A DNA stretch of 35,696 nt from an uncultured Verrucomicrobiales bacterium (GCA_937885815.1 CALABM010000033.1:1-35696), one strand, 5' to 3'; numbered from the stretch's first letter, positions 14,752-22,976 are shown. The notes: a model not told the origin generated them from the letters alone. Translations and numbers: made by a program.

Positions 14752-16734
14752 ATGCGTTCACGTGCTGAAATCTGGCGTTGTCCGGTTTGTGGCTATCAGT
14801 TAGATATAGCCAAGCTTGGCTTTTATACAGAGTTGACCTGCCCTCAGTGTGAACATACAGAAATGGTTCATACCATCGTATCCAGTTATCGCGTTGAGGG
14901 AGTACTGGGTGTGGGTGGTATGAGCGTGGTGTTGCGTGCTCGTGATTTGGTTTTGAACCGTTGTGTAGCTATTAAGCTGCTAAATGAGACGTACCGGGAC
15001 CAGCCGGAGCGCATAGAGCGTTTCGAGAATGAGTGTGCCATGATGGCGAAGGTTCGCCATGAGAACGTGGTATCCGTATATGCAGCAGGGCGTGCACGCC
15101 GCCAGTTTTACATTGCCATGGAGCTGGTGAATGGGCAGGACCTGGAGACCTGTGTTGCTGAAAAGGGACCATTGCCAGCTGAGTTGGCCATTGAATATAC
15201 CATTCAGGCTGCACTTGGATTGGCCGCCGCGCATAAGGCGGGGTTGCTTCACCGTGATATGAAGCCCGGCAATGTTATTATTACTGATGACGGCCGTGCC
15301 AAAGTGCTGGACTTTGGGCTTGCGTTGGCGAAGTCTGATATTGACAGTGAAGAAACTATATGGGCTACTCCGTATTATGCTGCCCCTGAAACGCTTGAGC
15401 GCCAGACGGAGGATATTCGCACGGATATTTATGCATTAGGCATGACGCTGCGCTTTTTGCTCAGCGGAATAGGCCAGTTTGAACAGCAGGTGAATACCGT
15501 CAGTCAGTTGCTGGAATATAAGCGGTTTCTTCAACCGCTCTCGGAGGTTGTACCCGGAGTATGCCGTAGCTTGAGTGATTTGGTTCAGCGCATGACTGCG
15601 TATGAACGGCACCGCCGCCCAGCTGGTTATCGTGATTTGCTGGCAGAACTGAGAGCTGTACAGGTGGCTCTTGTTACTGGGCAGAATCCTGAGGCTAAAC
15701 GCGAATACCGCCGTAAGTTGCATATGGGGATATTTGGAACCCTTGTTGCTGGTGTGTGTGCTGCTGCCGGTGCAGCATATGTTATGGCTCCTCCCCCCGC
15801 GAGAGAATATCTCCGCCTGCCGTCAGAGGATAGTATTTCAGCATCAGCCTCTCTTCTGAATGACGCTGAGCAAGCGTTGGTTGCTAAAGATTTTCGCACG
15901 GCGTATACCTGTTTTTCTGCGTTGAGTTCCGGAGCCGTGGAGCCTACTCTGGCTGCGTGGTCCGCGCTGCACGCTGCTATTCTGGCTGATGTTCTGAATG
16001 ATTCGGATGGCGCGACAGCCGCTCGCGGACAGTATCTGACCCATATCGCGCGCAGTGATGCATCTCCGGCTGGAAGCCGGATGATGGCCCAGCTGAAGCT
16101 CGTCTCGGAAGCAGAAGACCGCGAGGTGACATCTGAGTTTATTCCGGACCCATGTGTGAGGGCCCTTTATTTGGTGAGTGCCGGACGTTCCATGTGTGCG
16201 GAGGGTAGAACCGTGGAGGCTGCTGCTAAGTTCCGCCGTGCCGCTACTGCTTTCCGCGAGGCTCCGGAACCATATAAAGCCCTAGCTGATGACGTGGAGT
16301 CTCTGGCTCGCAATACTGCGGCCACGGCGCTATCCGCCTCAGAGGAAAACGCTCGCAAGGCGCTTCGCCGGCATGATATAGCAGCCGCTCGTGAAGGGTT
16401 CCAGAAGTTGTTAGGCCTTTCGGAGCTGAGCGATGATAAGAAAGAAGAACTTCAGGTGCTTTTGGAGGTTTGTGAGCTAGCCGAGGCCGCGGTCGCTATG
16501 TTAAAGCGCCGCTGTGGTGATGATTATCAGGCCGGTATTAGTGCTGAGGATGTTCGTAAGATGGTGGCTGCCCTTGGGAAGGAGAAGCTTTCTCAGGAGA
16601 TGGCATCTCTCATACAGTTGATAAATGGAGATTATAATGCAGCCTTTGCAATAAATCCCTATCGTTCATCCCCCGAATCCCCGGAGCCATTTGCTGTCAT
16701 TATGCGAGATTGGCAGCAGCGTTTGAAGCGCTAA
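14752..16734 (+). CDS. Membrane-anchored Ser/Thr protein kinase with N-terminal zinc ribbon
   Basis: A 660-residue Hanks-type (PknB-like) kinase. Residues 10-33 form a zinc ribbon, CPVC...CPQC (Cys10, 13, 30, 33). The kinase domain spans about 46-305: Gly loop GVLGVGGMSV (50-59), ATP-binding Lys75 in VAIKLL, catalytic loop HRDMKPGN (167-174) with Asp169, DFG (187-189) and APE (211-213), so all catalytic residues are present. A single hydrophobic segment (about 325-346) follows. The last 310 residues are Ala-rich helices that look like degenerate TPR-type repeats and would lie outside the cytoplasm if the kinase is inside. Unlike PknB there are no PASTA domains. The next gene encodes another large single-pass protein, a likely partner or substrate. 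Start is the ATG 27 bases after the preceding terminator. Confidence 0.93.
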   Translation: MRSRAEIWRCPVCGYQLDIAKLGFYTELTCPQCEHTEMVHTIVSSYRVEGVLGVGGMSVVLRARDLVLNRCVAIKLLNETYRDQPERIERFENECAMMAKVRHENVVSVYAAGRARRQFYIAMELVNGQDLETCVAEKGPLPAELAIEYTIQAALGLAAAHKAGLLHRDMKPGNVIITDDGRAKVLDFGLALAKSDIDSEETIWATPYYAAPETLERQTEDIRTDIYALGMTLRFLLSGIGQFEQQVNTVSQLLEYKRFLQPLSEVVPGVCRSLSDLVQRMTAYERHRRPAGYRDLLAELRAVQVALVTGQNPEAKREYRRKLHMGIFGTLVAGVCAAAGAAYVMAPPPAREYLRLPSEDSISASASLLNDAEQALVAKDFRTAYTCFSALSSGAVEPTLAAWSALHAAILADVLNDSDGATAARGQYLTHIARSDASPAGSRMMAQLKLVSEAEDREVTSEFIPDPCVRALYLVSAGRSMCAEGRTVEAAAKFRRAATAFREAPEPYKALADDVESLARNTAATALSASEENARKALRRHDIAAAREGFQKLLGLSELSDDKKEELQVLLEVCELAEAAVAMLKRRCGDDYQAGISAEDVRKMVAALGKEKLSQEMASLIQLINGDYNAAFAINPYRSSPESPEPFAVIMRDWQQRLKR

Positions 16735-16756
16735 TCTCCGCATATGAAGATAATGT

Positions 16757-16778
16757 GCTTCAGCTCGTGCGCTGAAGC
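16757..16778 (+). other. Stem-loop after the protein kinase gene
   Basis: GCTTCAGC (16757-16764) and GCTGAAGC (16771-16778) form a perfect 8-bp stem with a 6-base loop, 23 bases past the kinase stop. No U run follows, so it is not a standard intrinsic terminator. It may be an mRNA 3' end stabiliser or partial attenuator between the two genes. The rest of the 188-bp gap (16735-16922) holds weak short inverted repeats and a candidate promoter. Confidence 0.4.
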
Positions 16779-16866
16779 TCGGGATGGATTTGTGCCGGCT
16801 TTATTTATGACGGCAAGTTCTTCATGCCAGCTTGGCGGTTATGGTGATATTTGACACGGAAAAAGA

Positions 16867-16895
16867 TTGTGTTCGTGTGATGTTTGTGTTATGCT
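16867..16895 (+). promoter_or_regulatory. Weak putative promoter of the 16923-19562 gene
   Basis: TTGTGT (16867-16872), 17 bp, TATGCT (16890-16895); predicted start near 16902 with a leader of about 20 nt. A perfect TTGACA at 16851 lacks a matching -10 at normal spacing. Read-through from the kinase gene is equally possible. Confidence 0.28.
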
Positions 16896-16922
16896 CTGAA
16901 CTCATAAAAATCCTCTTGCATC

Positions 16923-19562
16923 ATGACACCTGAAACAGAAGAGCAGCCTCATTCGGACGTTGTGGAAGATATCGTCCAACCCTCTGATCTTGTGGCGCCT
17001 AAGGGGGCCTCAGCATTTGCTCGTGCCTTGTATCGGAAATTGGCAAGTGCGTTGGATGCCGGTCGGGACGAAGATTGTTTCAACATGGTGCAGCAGTTGC
17101 TGAGAGAAGCACCGCAGGATATGATTCTGCAGAAGCTTGCGCGCCAGCTGGGCCGGAACCTGTATAAGGCAGAGGCCGCTCAGCTGCCTGAAGTACTGGC
17201 GAGCGGAAATGTGGGGCTTATAACGCAGTCTGTACGTAAGTTGCGACAGATGGCTTCGGAAGAAGAACTTTCCGGGCTTGTGGGGTACCGAGATGCGGCA
17301 TCTCTGGTGGATGCTTCAGAGAAGAAGCGCTGGCAATCCATGCTATTGTCTGCCCTTGTTAAGCTGCGTGACGCAACGGACTTGCGCGCCAAGGAGGACA
17401 TGGCTATCAATATCGAAATCTATGCCCGCGAAAAGCGCCTGACTTTTACGCCTGAGCAAGCAGCTCTCATTACTCGCGTGCATGAAGATTGGAGCCGGTT
17501 CTGCCGTGCTGAAAAATTGCGTGCAGAGTATGCGCGGCAGCTGGATATGTTCCGTGCTACGGAGCAGAATATTCTTTTGCGTCAGAATCTTCAGAAAGCC
17601 GAGATTGAACTTCACGAGCGTTACAAGGCTGTGTCGGAAATCACGGAGTTGCATGAGGCTGAAGACCTTTTAGCACTTATAGAAAAGCAACAGAAGAAAG
17701 TGCGTGGTATTCTTGTGGCTCGCCACCGCAGGAAGATTATCATTCGCTCCACTATCTGCGTGGTGCTGACGGTTATTTTCCTCGCAATTGCCACCATCGT
17801 CTTTACCTATCTGAGGGCCGACTCCCTCAGGAATAGCATCGTTTCCGGCATGCAGGAAAAACAGGTGCTGGCGGTAAGTGATCTCGTCGGCGGTATTGAC
17901 CCCATGCGGGGCTTTTACAAAACTGTCCATTCCGGGTATGTGGAGGCACTGGAGCAGGCGGATGCTTGGCTGAAAATTTATAATGGTTATCAGGCAGAAA
18001 TCGCAGAGATTACTCCGGCTCTTTCTGAAGCAACTGATTTGCTGGGTAAGCAGGATGTTACTGCTGCTCAGCTTACCGGTGGCCTCGTATTGGTGGACAA
18101 GGTGCGGCGCGTGGAAGCTCGTTTGCTGGAAGAATATAATTCCACAGCACCGGAGGAGCCCACGGTGCTGATGAAGAAGTTCAACGACCGTTTGTCTGAA
18201 ATTCGCCCCGGTGTGCTGGCTCGCTTCCGCCAGCCTACACCGGCTGATGGTATGGAAGAAATTCGTGCGCTTTATGCAGAGTTTCTCTTATGTACGGATG
18301 TTCTCCAGGTCACGGAGGAGGAAGCAGCCGCCGTGCGCAGAGCCATTCAAGATGCTGTGGCTGAAAGGCTTCATCGCATGAGCCGCCTTTCTCTTGACCC
18401 GCGACAGGCAGAGTCCGCTTTGGCTGAGTATGATAAGTATGCTGAAAGTCTTCCTCTTCTTCCTGCTTTGCGTTCGGAGTTGGCCGCGTATGCCGGGCAG
18501 ACGCGTAAGTTTGATGCGCTGCCGGATACTTTGCGTTCTGTAAGCACTCTGGAGGAGTTTGCCTTGGCTATTGAGGCATGCGGGGATTGCTACAAATCCG
18601 TGGATTCTGCCGTAACGCCAGAAGAGGTGCGTGCTCTCTGTGGTACGGAAGATGCTGCTATGCGCGCATATAAACTGGCTGATTTTGCAGCAGCAGCTGA
18701 GCATGCTCTGGAACCAGCGCAGATATTGCCTAGTCTTCAGGCAGTCCGCTCCATTTATGCTGATGGCTCCTCGGTCTACACGTTGGCTCGTCCGGAACGG
18801 ATGGATAAGCTCATCGGCCGTATGTTGTCTGATAGAAATAACGCTTGGAGCAATGGCTTGATGTGTGCTCGTCAGGATTCGTCCGTTTATGTGGGTGCAG
18901 TGAGTGGAAGCGGAGAAAGAAGGGTGATGACTCTGGCAAATGGGCAGGGGCGTCCCAGCCGCCGCCGAGTCAATCTTAGAGCCGCTGCTGTAGCAGAGCT
19001 TCAGCCGGTTGTTCTGGCCGGACAGCGTGCTGCTATGGGCTTTGAAGAGCCTGCGCTGATGGAAGGTAAAGTTACACCCGCTCGCCTCATGATGAATGTG
19101 GCTCGCCATGCTGAGAAAAATTGTCCTGCACAGGCGCGTGCATATATGTTCGGCTTTGCTGTACAGATGGCTGAGGCTCTGGATCCGTATTCATCCGGTT
19201 TGGCGTTCTCTGAGAGTCTGCGTGCGGACATTGCCGCCTATAAGGCAATGCTGGCCAGTAATCCGATATATCCCGGCTGTTGGTATGTGATGCATGGCAT
19301 AGCGGTGGATAATCGCTGGCTGGAGTTCTTCTCTCAGGTGGCTGCGCATGATTACTACGCTGAAATTCTGAATGCAGTACTGCCGATTACTGATTCCACC
19401 TGTACCTATGCCGGTTATGTCAGTGCGTCTGGTCAGACGGTGCGTTGCCGCGAGGGTGAAGAGCAGCTTTATATCCTGAAGGATGGTGCTATTAAGCCTT
19501 ACGAAGGAACGCCAGAGCGTCCGTATACACCTCTTTTCATTATTACCTTGCCTCAGCGTTGA
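16923..19562 (+). CDS. Large single-pass membrane protein of unknown function, partner of the adjacent protein kinase
   Basis: An 879-residue protein that I do not recognise. The N-terminal 270 residues are charged and helical (acidic start, then repeated helices such as ALYRKLASALDAG), with no signal peptide. A basic stretch ARHRRKIIIR precedes one hydrophobic segment (about 273-297), so residues 1-270 should be cytoplasmic and about 580 residues would face the other side. The distal part is helical, Ala/Glu/Leu-rich and TPR-like in texture up to about 700, and ends in a more mixed domain with several Cys and Tyr. No enzymatic motif is seen. The gene follows the kinase gene, has a similar N-in topology and repeat style, and ends at a strong terminator. 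A joint signalling or scaffold complex is inferred from this alone. Confidence 0.78.
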   Translation: MTPETEEQPHSDVVEDIVQPSDLVAPKGASAFARALYRKLASALDAGRDEDCFNMVQQLLREAPQDMILQKLARQLGRNLYKAEAAQLPEVLASGNVGLITQSVRKLRQMASEEELSGLVGYRDAASLVDASEKKRWQSMLLSALVKLRDATDLRAKEDMAINIEIYAREKRLTFTPEQAALITRVHEDWSRFCRAEKLRAEYARQLDMFRATEQNILLRQNLQKAEIELHERYKAVSEITELHEAEDLLALIEKQQKKVRGILVARHRRKIIIRSTICVVLTVIFLAIATIVFTYLRADSLRNSIVSGMQEKQVLAVSDLVGGIDPMRGFYKTVHSGYVEALEQADAWLKIYNGYQAEIAEITPALSEATDLLGKQDVTAAQLTGGLVLVDKVRRVEARLLEEYNSTAPEEPTVLMKKFNDRLSEIRPGVLARFRQPTPADGMEEIRALYAEFLLCTDVLQVTEEEAAAVRRAIQDAVAERLHRMSRLSLDPRQAESALAEYDKYAESLPLLPALRSELAAYAGQTRKFDALPDTLRSVSTLEEFALAIEACGDCYKSVDSAVTPEEVRALCGTEDAAMRAYKLADFAAAAEHALEPAQILPSLQAVRSIYADGSSVYTLARPERMDKLIGRMLSDRNNAWSNGLMCARQDSSVYVGAVSGSGERRVMTLANGQGRPSRRRVNLRAAAVAELQPVVLAGQRAAMGFEEPALMEGKVTPARLMMNVARHAEKNCPAQARAYMFGFAVQMAEALDPYSSGLAFSESLRADIAAYKAMLASNPIYPGCWYVMHGIAVDNRWLEFFSQVAAHDYYAEILNAVLPITDSTCTYAGYVSASGQTVRCREGEEQLYILKDGAIKPYEGTPERPYTPLFIITLPQR

Positions 19563-19588
19563 TAGGGTAGGTTTGTGTTTTGTTCAAT

Positions 19589-19628
19589 AAAAATCCCCGC
19601 TCGTCATACTGACCGAGCGGGGATTTTT
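19589..19628. terminator. Bidirectional terminator between convergent genes
   Basis: A perfect 15-bp inverted repeat (19589-19603 with 19614-19628) with a 10-base loop. The arms start with AAAAA and end with TTTTT, so it yields a U-tailed hairpin from either strand. It ends the 16923-19562 gene (+) and the parE-to-HU unit (-); its right edge overlaps the HU-like stop codon by two bases. Confidence 0.93.
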
Positions 19629-19854
19629 AATTTGCGGAATCTTTTGGCAGAAAGCCTTTTGCGGGACGGAACGTGAGCTTTTCTGCCGGTGAGCGTCTGA
19701 AGGTACCGAAGTGTGAAATGTGTAGCTTCGTATCCGTCTCGGCAGCCTGCTGTATAGATGAGAGAACCGCCTCTACTGCAGCGGAGGCGGTGTTGCGTGT
19801 GGCGCCCGGGCCCATATACCGCTGAACCCGGGCGATGAGTTGTTTCTTATTCAC
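19627..19854 (-). CDS. HU/IHF-like DNA-binding protein lacking the beta arm
   Basis: A 75-residue protein with the HU fold's N-terminal helical pair (MNKKQLIARVQ, then AAVEAVLSSIQQA) and the start of the beta sheet (HISHFGTFRRS, 46-55). HU proteins are about 90 residues and continue with a long beta-ribbon containing RNP, which wraps DNA. Here the chain goes straight from FRRSPAEK to LTFRPAKGF, so the arm is missing while the strand that follows it (FRAGK-like) is kept. It may dimerise without bending DNA, or bind DNA weakly. The start is GTG at 19854, overlapping the mscL stop (GTGA), which implies translational coupling. It is the last gene of the unit that begins at parE. Confidence 0.8.
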   Translation of the reverse strand: MNKKQLIARVQRYMGPGATRNTASAAVEAVLSSIQQAAETDTKLHISHFGTFRRSPAEKLTFRPAKGFLPKDSAN

Positions 19855-20291
19855 TTGCGGAGTGCATCGCGAATTTCTCTCAGCAGGAGAATCTCCTCAG
19901 GTGTGGGCGCCGGAGCTTCTGGCTCTGCCGCTTTCTGTTCTTCTTCCTTTTGCTTTCTGAACCTAGCTTTGATGGCACAGATAATGCGGATGGTGAAGAA
20001 GATGGAGAGCGCTATGATGAAGAAATCCAGCACCGTTTGGCAAAATGCTCCATACTTAATGGCCGGAGCATCCTCTGCGGGATTAGCAGGGTATGTAAGT
20101 GCTGCCAAGTCTTGCCCTCCGCCGGTCAGCAGAGAGAAGGCCGGCATGACAACGTCTTTCACGAGAGAAGTGACGATTTTGCCGAAGGCTCCGCCAATGA
20201 TGACACCGATGGCCATATCAATGACGTTCCCTTTTATGGCAAATTCCTTGAACTCCTTAAACCATGCGGGTTTCAGTTTTTTAAGGTTCAT
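19851..20291 (-). CDS. mscL: Large-conductance mechanosensitive channel MscL
   Basis: A 146-residue inner-membrane channel that opens on membrane tension to release solutes after osmotic downshock. The N-terminal amphipathic helix and first pore helix carry the family signature (FKEFAIKGNVIDMAIGV, then IIGGAFGKIV with the Gly/Ala gate). A periplasmic loop (about 57-80) is followed by the second helix (LDFFIIALSIFFTIRII), and a cytoplasmic helical bundle (ILLLREIRDALRK) ends the protein. The linker before the bundle is Pro/Glu/Ala-rich and a little long. The gene follows the phosphatase-like gene by 21 bases and overlaps the HU-like gene. Confidence 0.97.
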   Translation of the reverse strand: MNLKKLKPAWFKEFKEFAIKGNVIDMAIGVIIGGAFGKIVTSLVKDVVMPAFSLLTGGGQDLAALTYPANPAEDAPAIKYGAFCQTVLDFFIIALSIFFTIRIICAIKARFRKQKEEEQKAAEPEAPAPTPEEILLLREIRDALRK

Positions 20292-20312
20292 GGTTTGTTC
20301 CGTGATAAGAGT

Positions 20313-20999
20313 TTAGATTTGCTTGAAGGCTTTGACGCCCCACTCTGTGCAGGTCCAGGTGGCACCATCCTCACTTGTGAAGATGCACACGCCGCCGGTT
20401 GCTACCTTGATATCGTGGCTGGCACAGAAGCCGGCATAGTCACCGGTGATGTACGGGGCAAAGCGAATAGTACCATTGGAGGAGACGCAGAGGAGCGTTT
20501 CTCCATCCTGAACTTCATTTGCCAGAGCAGTCCAGTTATCGATAATCTGCTGTACGTCCACTTTCCAGCCGGGGGGCACGATAGCCTCAGCATTCCATTT
20601 ATCGATAGCGGCAGCGCCGATAGCGTCCAGCTCTTCGGCTGTGAGTGCGGACGGGTCTTTGCCCTCTGCGGCGGCAATATCCGCGCCGAGTCTGGCTTTG
20701 GTTTCCTCCTCGCTGTGGTTTTCATCCGGGCCGTAATCCACCTCGATGAAGCGGGCATCCGGCTGCACGGGGCAGGGGTTACCCAGTTCTTCCGCGGCAA
20801 GAGCAGCTGTGCACATGGTGCGCTGCAAGGGGGCAGCAAGAATGCGGGTGGGCTTGAGGCCGAGCTTGGTGAGGTACTTGCCGATACCGCGCCCGCGCTC
20901 CTCCTCTACGAGGGGGAGGTCTGTACGGGAACCTACTCGCGTGGGCGTTTCGCCCTTGCGGAAAGTATTACCGTGTCGTGCGATAATGAGTGTTTTCAT
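20313..20999 (-). CDS. Histidine phosphatase (phosphoglycerate mutase-like) family protein, second His replaced
   Basis: A 228-residue member of the histidine phosphatase superfamily, which uses a His in an RHG motif as phosphate acceptor. R8-H9-G10 is intact, Arg60 in PLQRTMCTA matches the second conserved Arg, and the acid residue in FIEVDYG (about Glu86) is present. The second catalytic His, normally in a VSHGGTIR-type motif, is replaced: the sequence reads VSSNGTIR with Ser174. The codon is clear (TCC), so this is not a frame artefact. The protein may be inactive, act as a phosphate-binding regulator, or use another residue. The true substrate is unknown; glycolytic mutase activity should not be assumed. 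It lies 24 bases after parE and 21 before mscL, apparently in one transcript. Confidence 0.85.
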   Translation of the reverse strand: MKTLIIARHGNTFRKGETPTRVGSRTDLPLVEEERGRGIGKYLTKLGLKPTRILAAPLQRTMCTAALAAEELGNPCPVQPDARFIEVDYGPDENHSEEETKARLGADIAAAEGKDPSALTAEELDAIGAAAIDKWNAEAIVPPGWKVDVQQIIDNWTALANEVQDGETLLCVSSNGTIRFAPYITGDYAGFCASHDIKVATGGVCIFTSEDGATWTCTEWGVKAFKQI

Positions 21000-21023
21000 A
21001 GTTGTTTCAGGTTGTAAGAAAGA

Positions 21024-22871
21024 TTATGCGGGATCCTCCTCAATACGGAGATTATCCATGATATACTGGCGGCGGTCCGGGGTGTTTTCGCCCATGTAGA
21101 AGCGCAGCAGGTCTCTCAGGCGGCGAGCATTCTCCAGCGTGACTTCTTCCAGGCGGATGTCTTCGTTGATGAAGCTCTTGAACTCCTGCGGAGAGATTTC
21201 ACCCAGCCCCTTAAATCGTGTAATCTCAGGGTTTCTGCCTAACTCTTTCACCGCCTTGTCTCGTTCGTTTTCCGAGTAGCAGTAAATAGTCTTCTTCTTG
21301 TTGCGCACGCGGAAGAGCGGGGTCTGCAGGATATAGAGATGCCCCTCATGAATAACTTCCGGGAAGTACTGAATGAAGAAGGTAAGCAGCAGCAGGCGGA
21401 TGTGCATGCCGTCCACATCAGCATCCGTAGCGATGATGACTTTGTTGTATCGCAAATCTTCAATGCTCTTATCCACATTCAGCGCCAAGTGCAGGAAATC
21501 CAGCTCTTCGTTGCTTTCCAGTATGGCATTCTTATTCAGGCCGAAGCTGTTAGCTGGTTTACCGCGCAGGGAGAATACGGCCTGTGTTTCGGCATCTCGT
21601 GCGGTGGTGATGGAGCCGGAAGCGGAGTCACCCTCGGTGATGAAAAGCATGGTGTCTTTAGCTCGCTTGTGCTTCGTGTCGTAGTGGACGCGGCAGTCTC
21701 TGAGCTTCTTGTTATGAACCCTGGCTTTCTTGGCGCGTTCCTTGGCGACTTTGCCTTGCACGTCCGCCACTTTTTTACGGGTTTTCTCGCTTTCCTTGAT
21801 TTTGTCTTCGAGGATTTCGGCGGTTTCCGGATTTTTGTGGAGGTAATTATCCAGTTCACGGGCGAGGAAATTACTCACGAAGGTACGGATTGTTTCCTTA
21901 CCGGGGCCCATGGTGTTGCTGCCGAGCTTGGTCTTGGTCTGAGACTCAAAGATGGGGTCGATGACCTTGATGCTGATAGCGGCCTCAATACTGGCGCGGA
22001 TGTCAGCTGCTTCGTAATTTTTCTTGTAGAAGTTCTGAAGTGTTTTGACAATGGCCTCACGGAGAGCGCTCTGGTGAGTACCGCCCATAGTGGTGTGTTG
22101 GCCGTTGGCGAAGGAGTAATATTCCTCACCGTACTGATCGCTGTGGGTGAAGGCAATTTCAATATCTTCGCTCTTCAAGTAAATGGGCTGGTAGAGCGGC
22201 TCAGTAGTCATCTCTTCCTTCAGCAAATCTAGCAGGCCGTTGCGGGAGATGATGTTCTTGCCGTTCAGATTGATAGTAAGCCCGGTGTTCAGGTAGCAGT
22301 AGTAGCGGCACATGCGGTGCACGTACTCCAGATTGTATGCTGCATTTTCCGCAAACACCGTGCGGTCTATCATGAAGGTGACTTTTGTGCCGTCCGGTTC
22401 ATCCGTAGGGCCGCTAACATCTTCTCCTTCTTTCATGACACCTTCGGAAAACCGAATGCGGCGCATTTGTCCTTCGCGGCAGGCCATGATTTCAAAGTAG
22501 GAGGAGAGGGCGTTCACTGCTTTCAGACCCACGCCATTCAGACCCACGGATTTTTTGAATGCCTCGCTGTCATATTTGCCGCCGGTGTTTATCTGCGCGG
22601 CACAGTCATAGAGCTTGCCCAGGGGAATGCCTCGGCCGAAATCTCGTACTTCGCACAGGCCATCAGGAGAGATGCGTACAATGATTTTTTTTCCCGCACC
22701 CATCACGAACTCGTCTATCGAGTTGTCTATCACTTCCTTGAGCAGCACATAAGGGCCGTCATCGGCCATGCTGCCGTCGCCCAGCTTGCCGATGTACATA
22801 CCCGCTCTCGCACGAATATGCTCCTGCCAGGCTAATGATTTGATGTCATCCTCCGTGTATTCTCCTGCCAT
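21024..22871 (-). CDS. parE: DNA topoisomerase IV subunit B (ParE-type)
   Basis: A 615-residue type IIA topoisomerase ATPase subunit. The GHKL ATPase domain has EVIDNSIDE (46-54, catalytic Glu46 and Mg-binding Asn50), DFGRGIP (77-83) and GLNGVGLKAVNALS (110-123). The transducer domain follows, and the TOPRIM domain has EGDSASG (413-419) and DADVDG (483-488). Its length and the SLRGKPANSF segment fit ParE better than a long GyrB, but a second GyrB-like subunit cannot be excluded. With ParC it would decatenate daughter chromosomes. parC is not in the window. The gene heads an apparent minus-strand operon ending at the terminator at 19589-19628. A strong promoter lies so close that the leader would be about 6 nt. 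Confidence 0.92.
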   Translation of the reverse strand: MAGEYTEDDIKSLAWQEHIRARAGMYIGKLGDGSMADDGPYVLLKEVIDNSIDEFVMGAGKKIIVRISPDGLCEVRDFGRGIPLGKLYDCAAQINTGGKYDSEAFKKSVGLNGVGLKAVNALSSYFEIMACREGQMRRIRFSEGVMKEGEDVSGPTDEPDGTKVTFMIDRTVFAENAAYNLEYVHRMCRYYCYLNTGLTINLNGKNIISRNGLLDLLKEEMTTEPLYQPIYLKSEDIEIAFTHSDQYGEEYYSFANGQHTTMGGTHQSALREAIVKTLQNFYKKNYEAADIRASIEAAISIKVIDPIFESQTKTKLGSNTMGPGKETIRTFVSNFLARELDNYLHKNPETAEILEDKIKESEKTRKKVADVQGKVAKERAKKARVHNKKLRDCRVHYDTKHKRAKDTMLFITEGDSASGSITTARDAETQAVFSLRGKPANSFGLNKNAILESNEELDFLHLALNVDKSIEDLRYNKVIIATDADVDGMHIRLLLLTFFIQYFPEVIHEGHLYILQTPLFRVRNKKKTIYCYSENERDKAVKELGRNPEITRFKGLGEISPQEFKSFINEDIRLEEVTLENARRLRDLLRFYMGENTPDRRQYIMDNLRIEEDPA

Positions 22872-22883
22872 ATGTCGCTCTTC

Positions 22884-22912
22884 ATTCTACCATAGCGCTC
22901 TCCGCCTTGCAA
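22884..22912 (-). promoter_or_regulatory. Sigma70-type promoter of parE
   Basis: On the minus strand TTGCAA (22907-22912), 17 bp, TAGAAT (22884-22889). The predicted start near 22877 is only about 6 nt before the ATG at 22871, too short for a Shine-Dalgarno sequence. Both hexamers and spacing are identical to the parB promoter. Confidence 0.62.
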
Positions 22913-22976
22913 GCAGTAAATGATATCATTTCACAGTCATTCGGCAGAGTTTGCTATCTACGTTGTGTGGAGTATG

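Noticed and set aside
16851..16856. Perfect TTGACA upstream of the 879-residue protein gene
   Set aside because: No acceptable -10 element at 16-18 bp; a weaker pair further down was listed instead.
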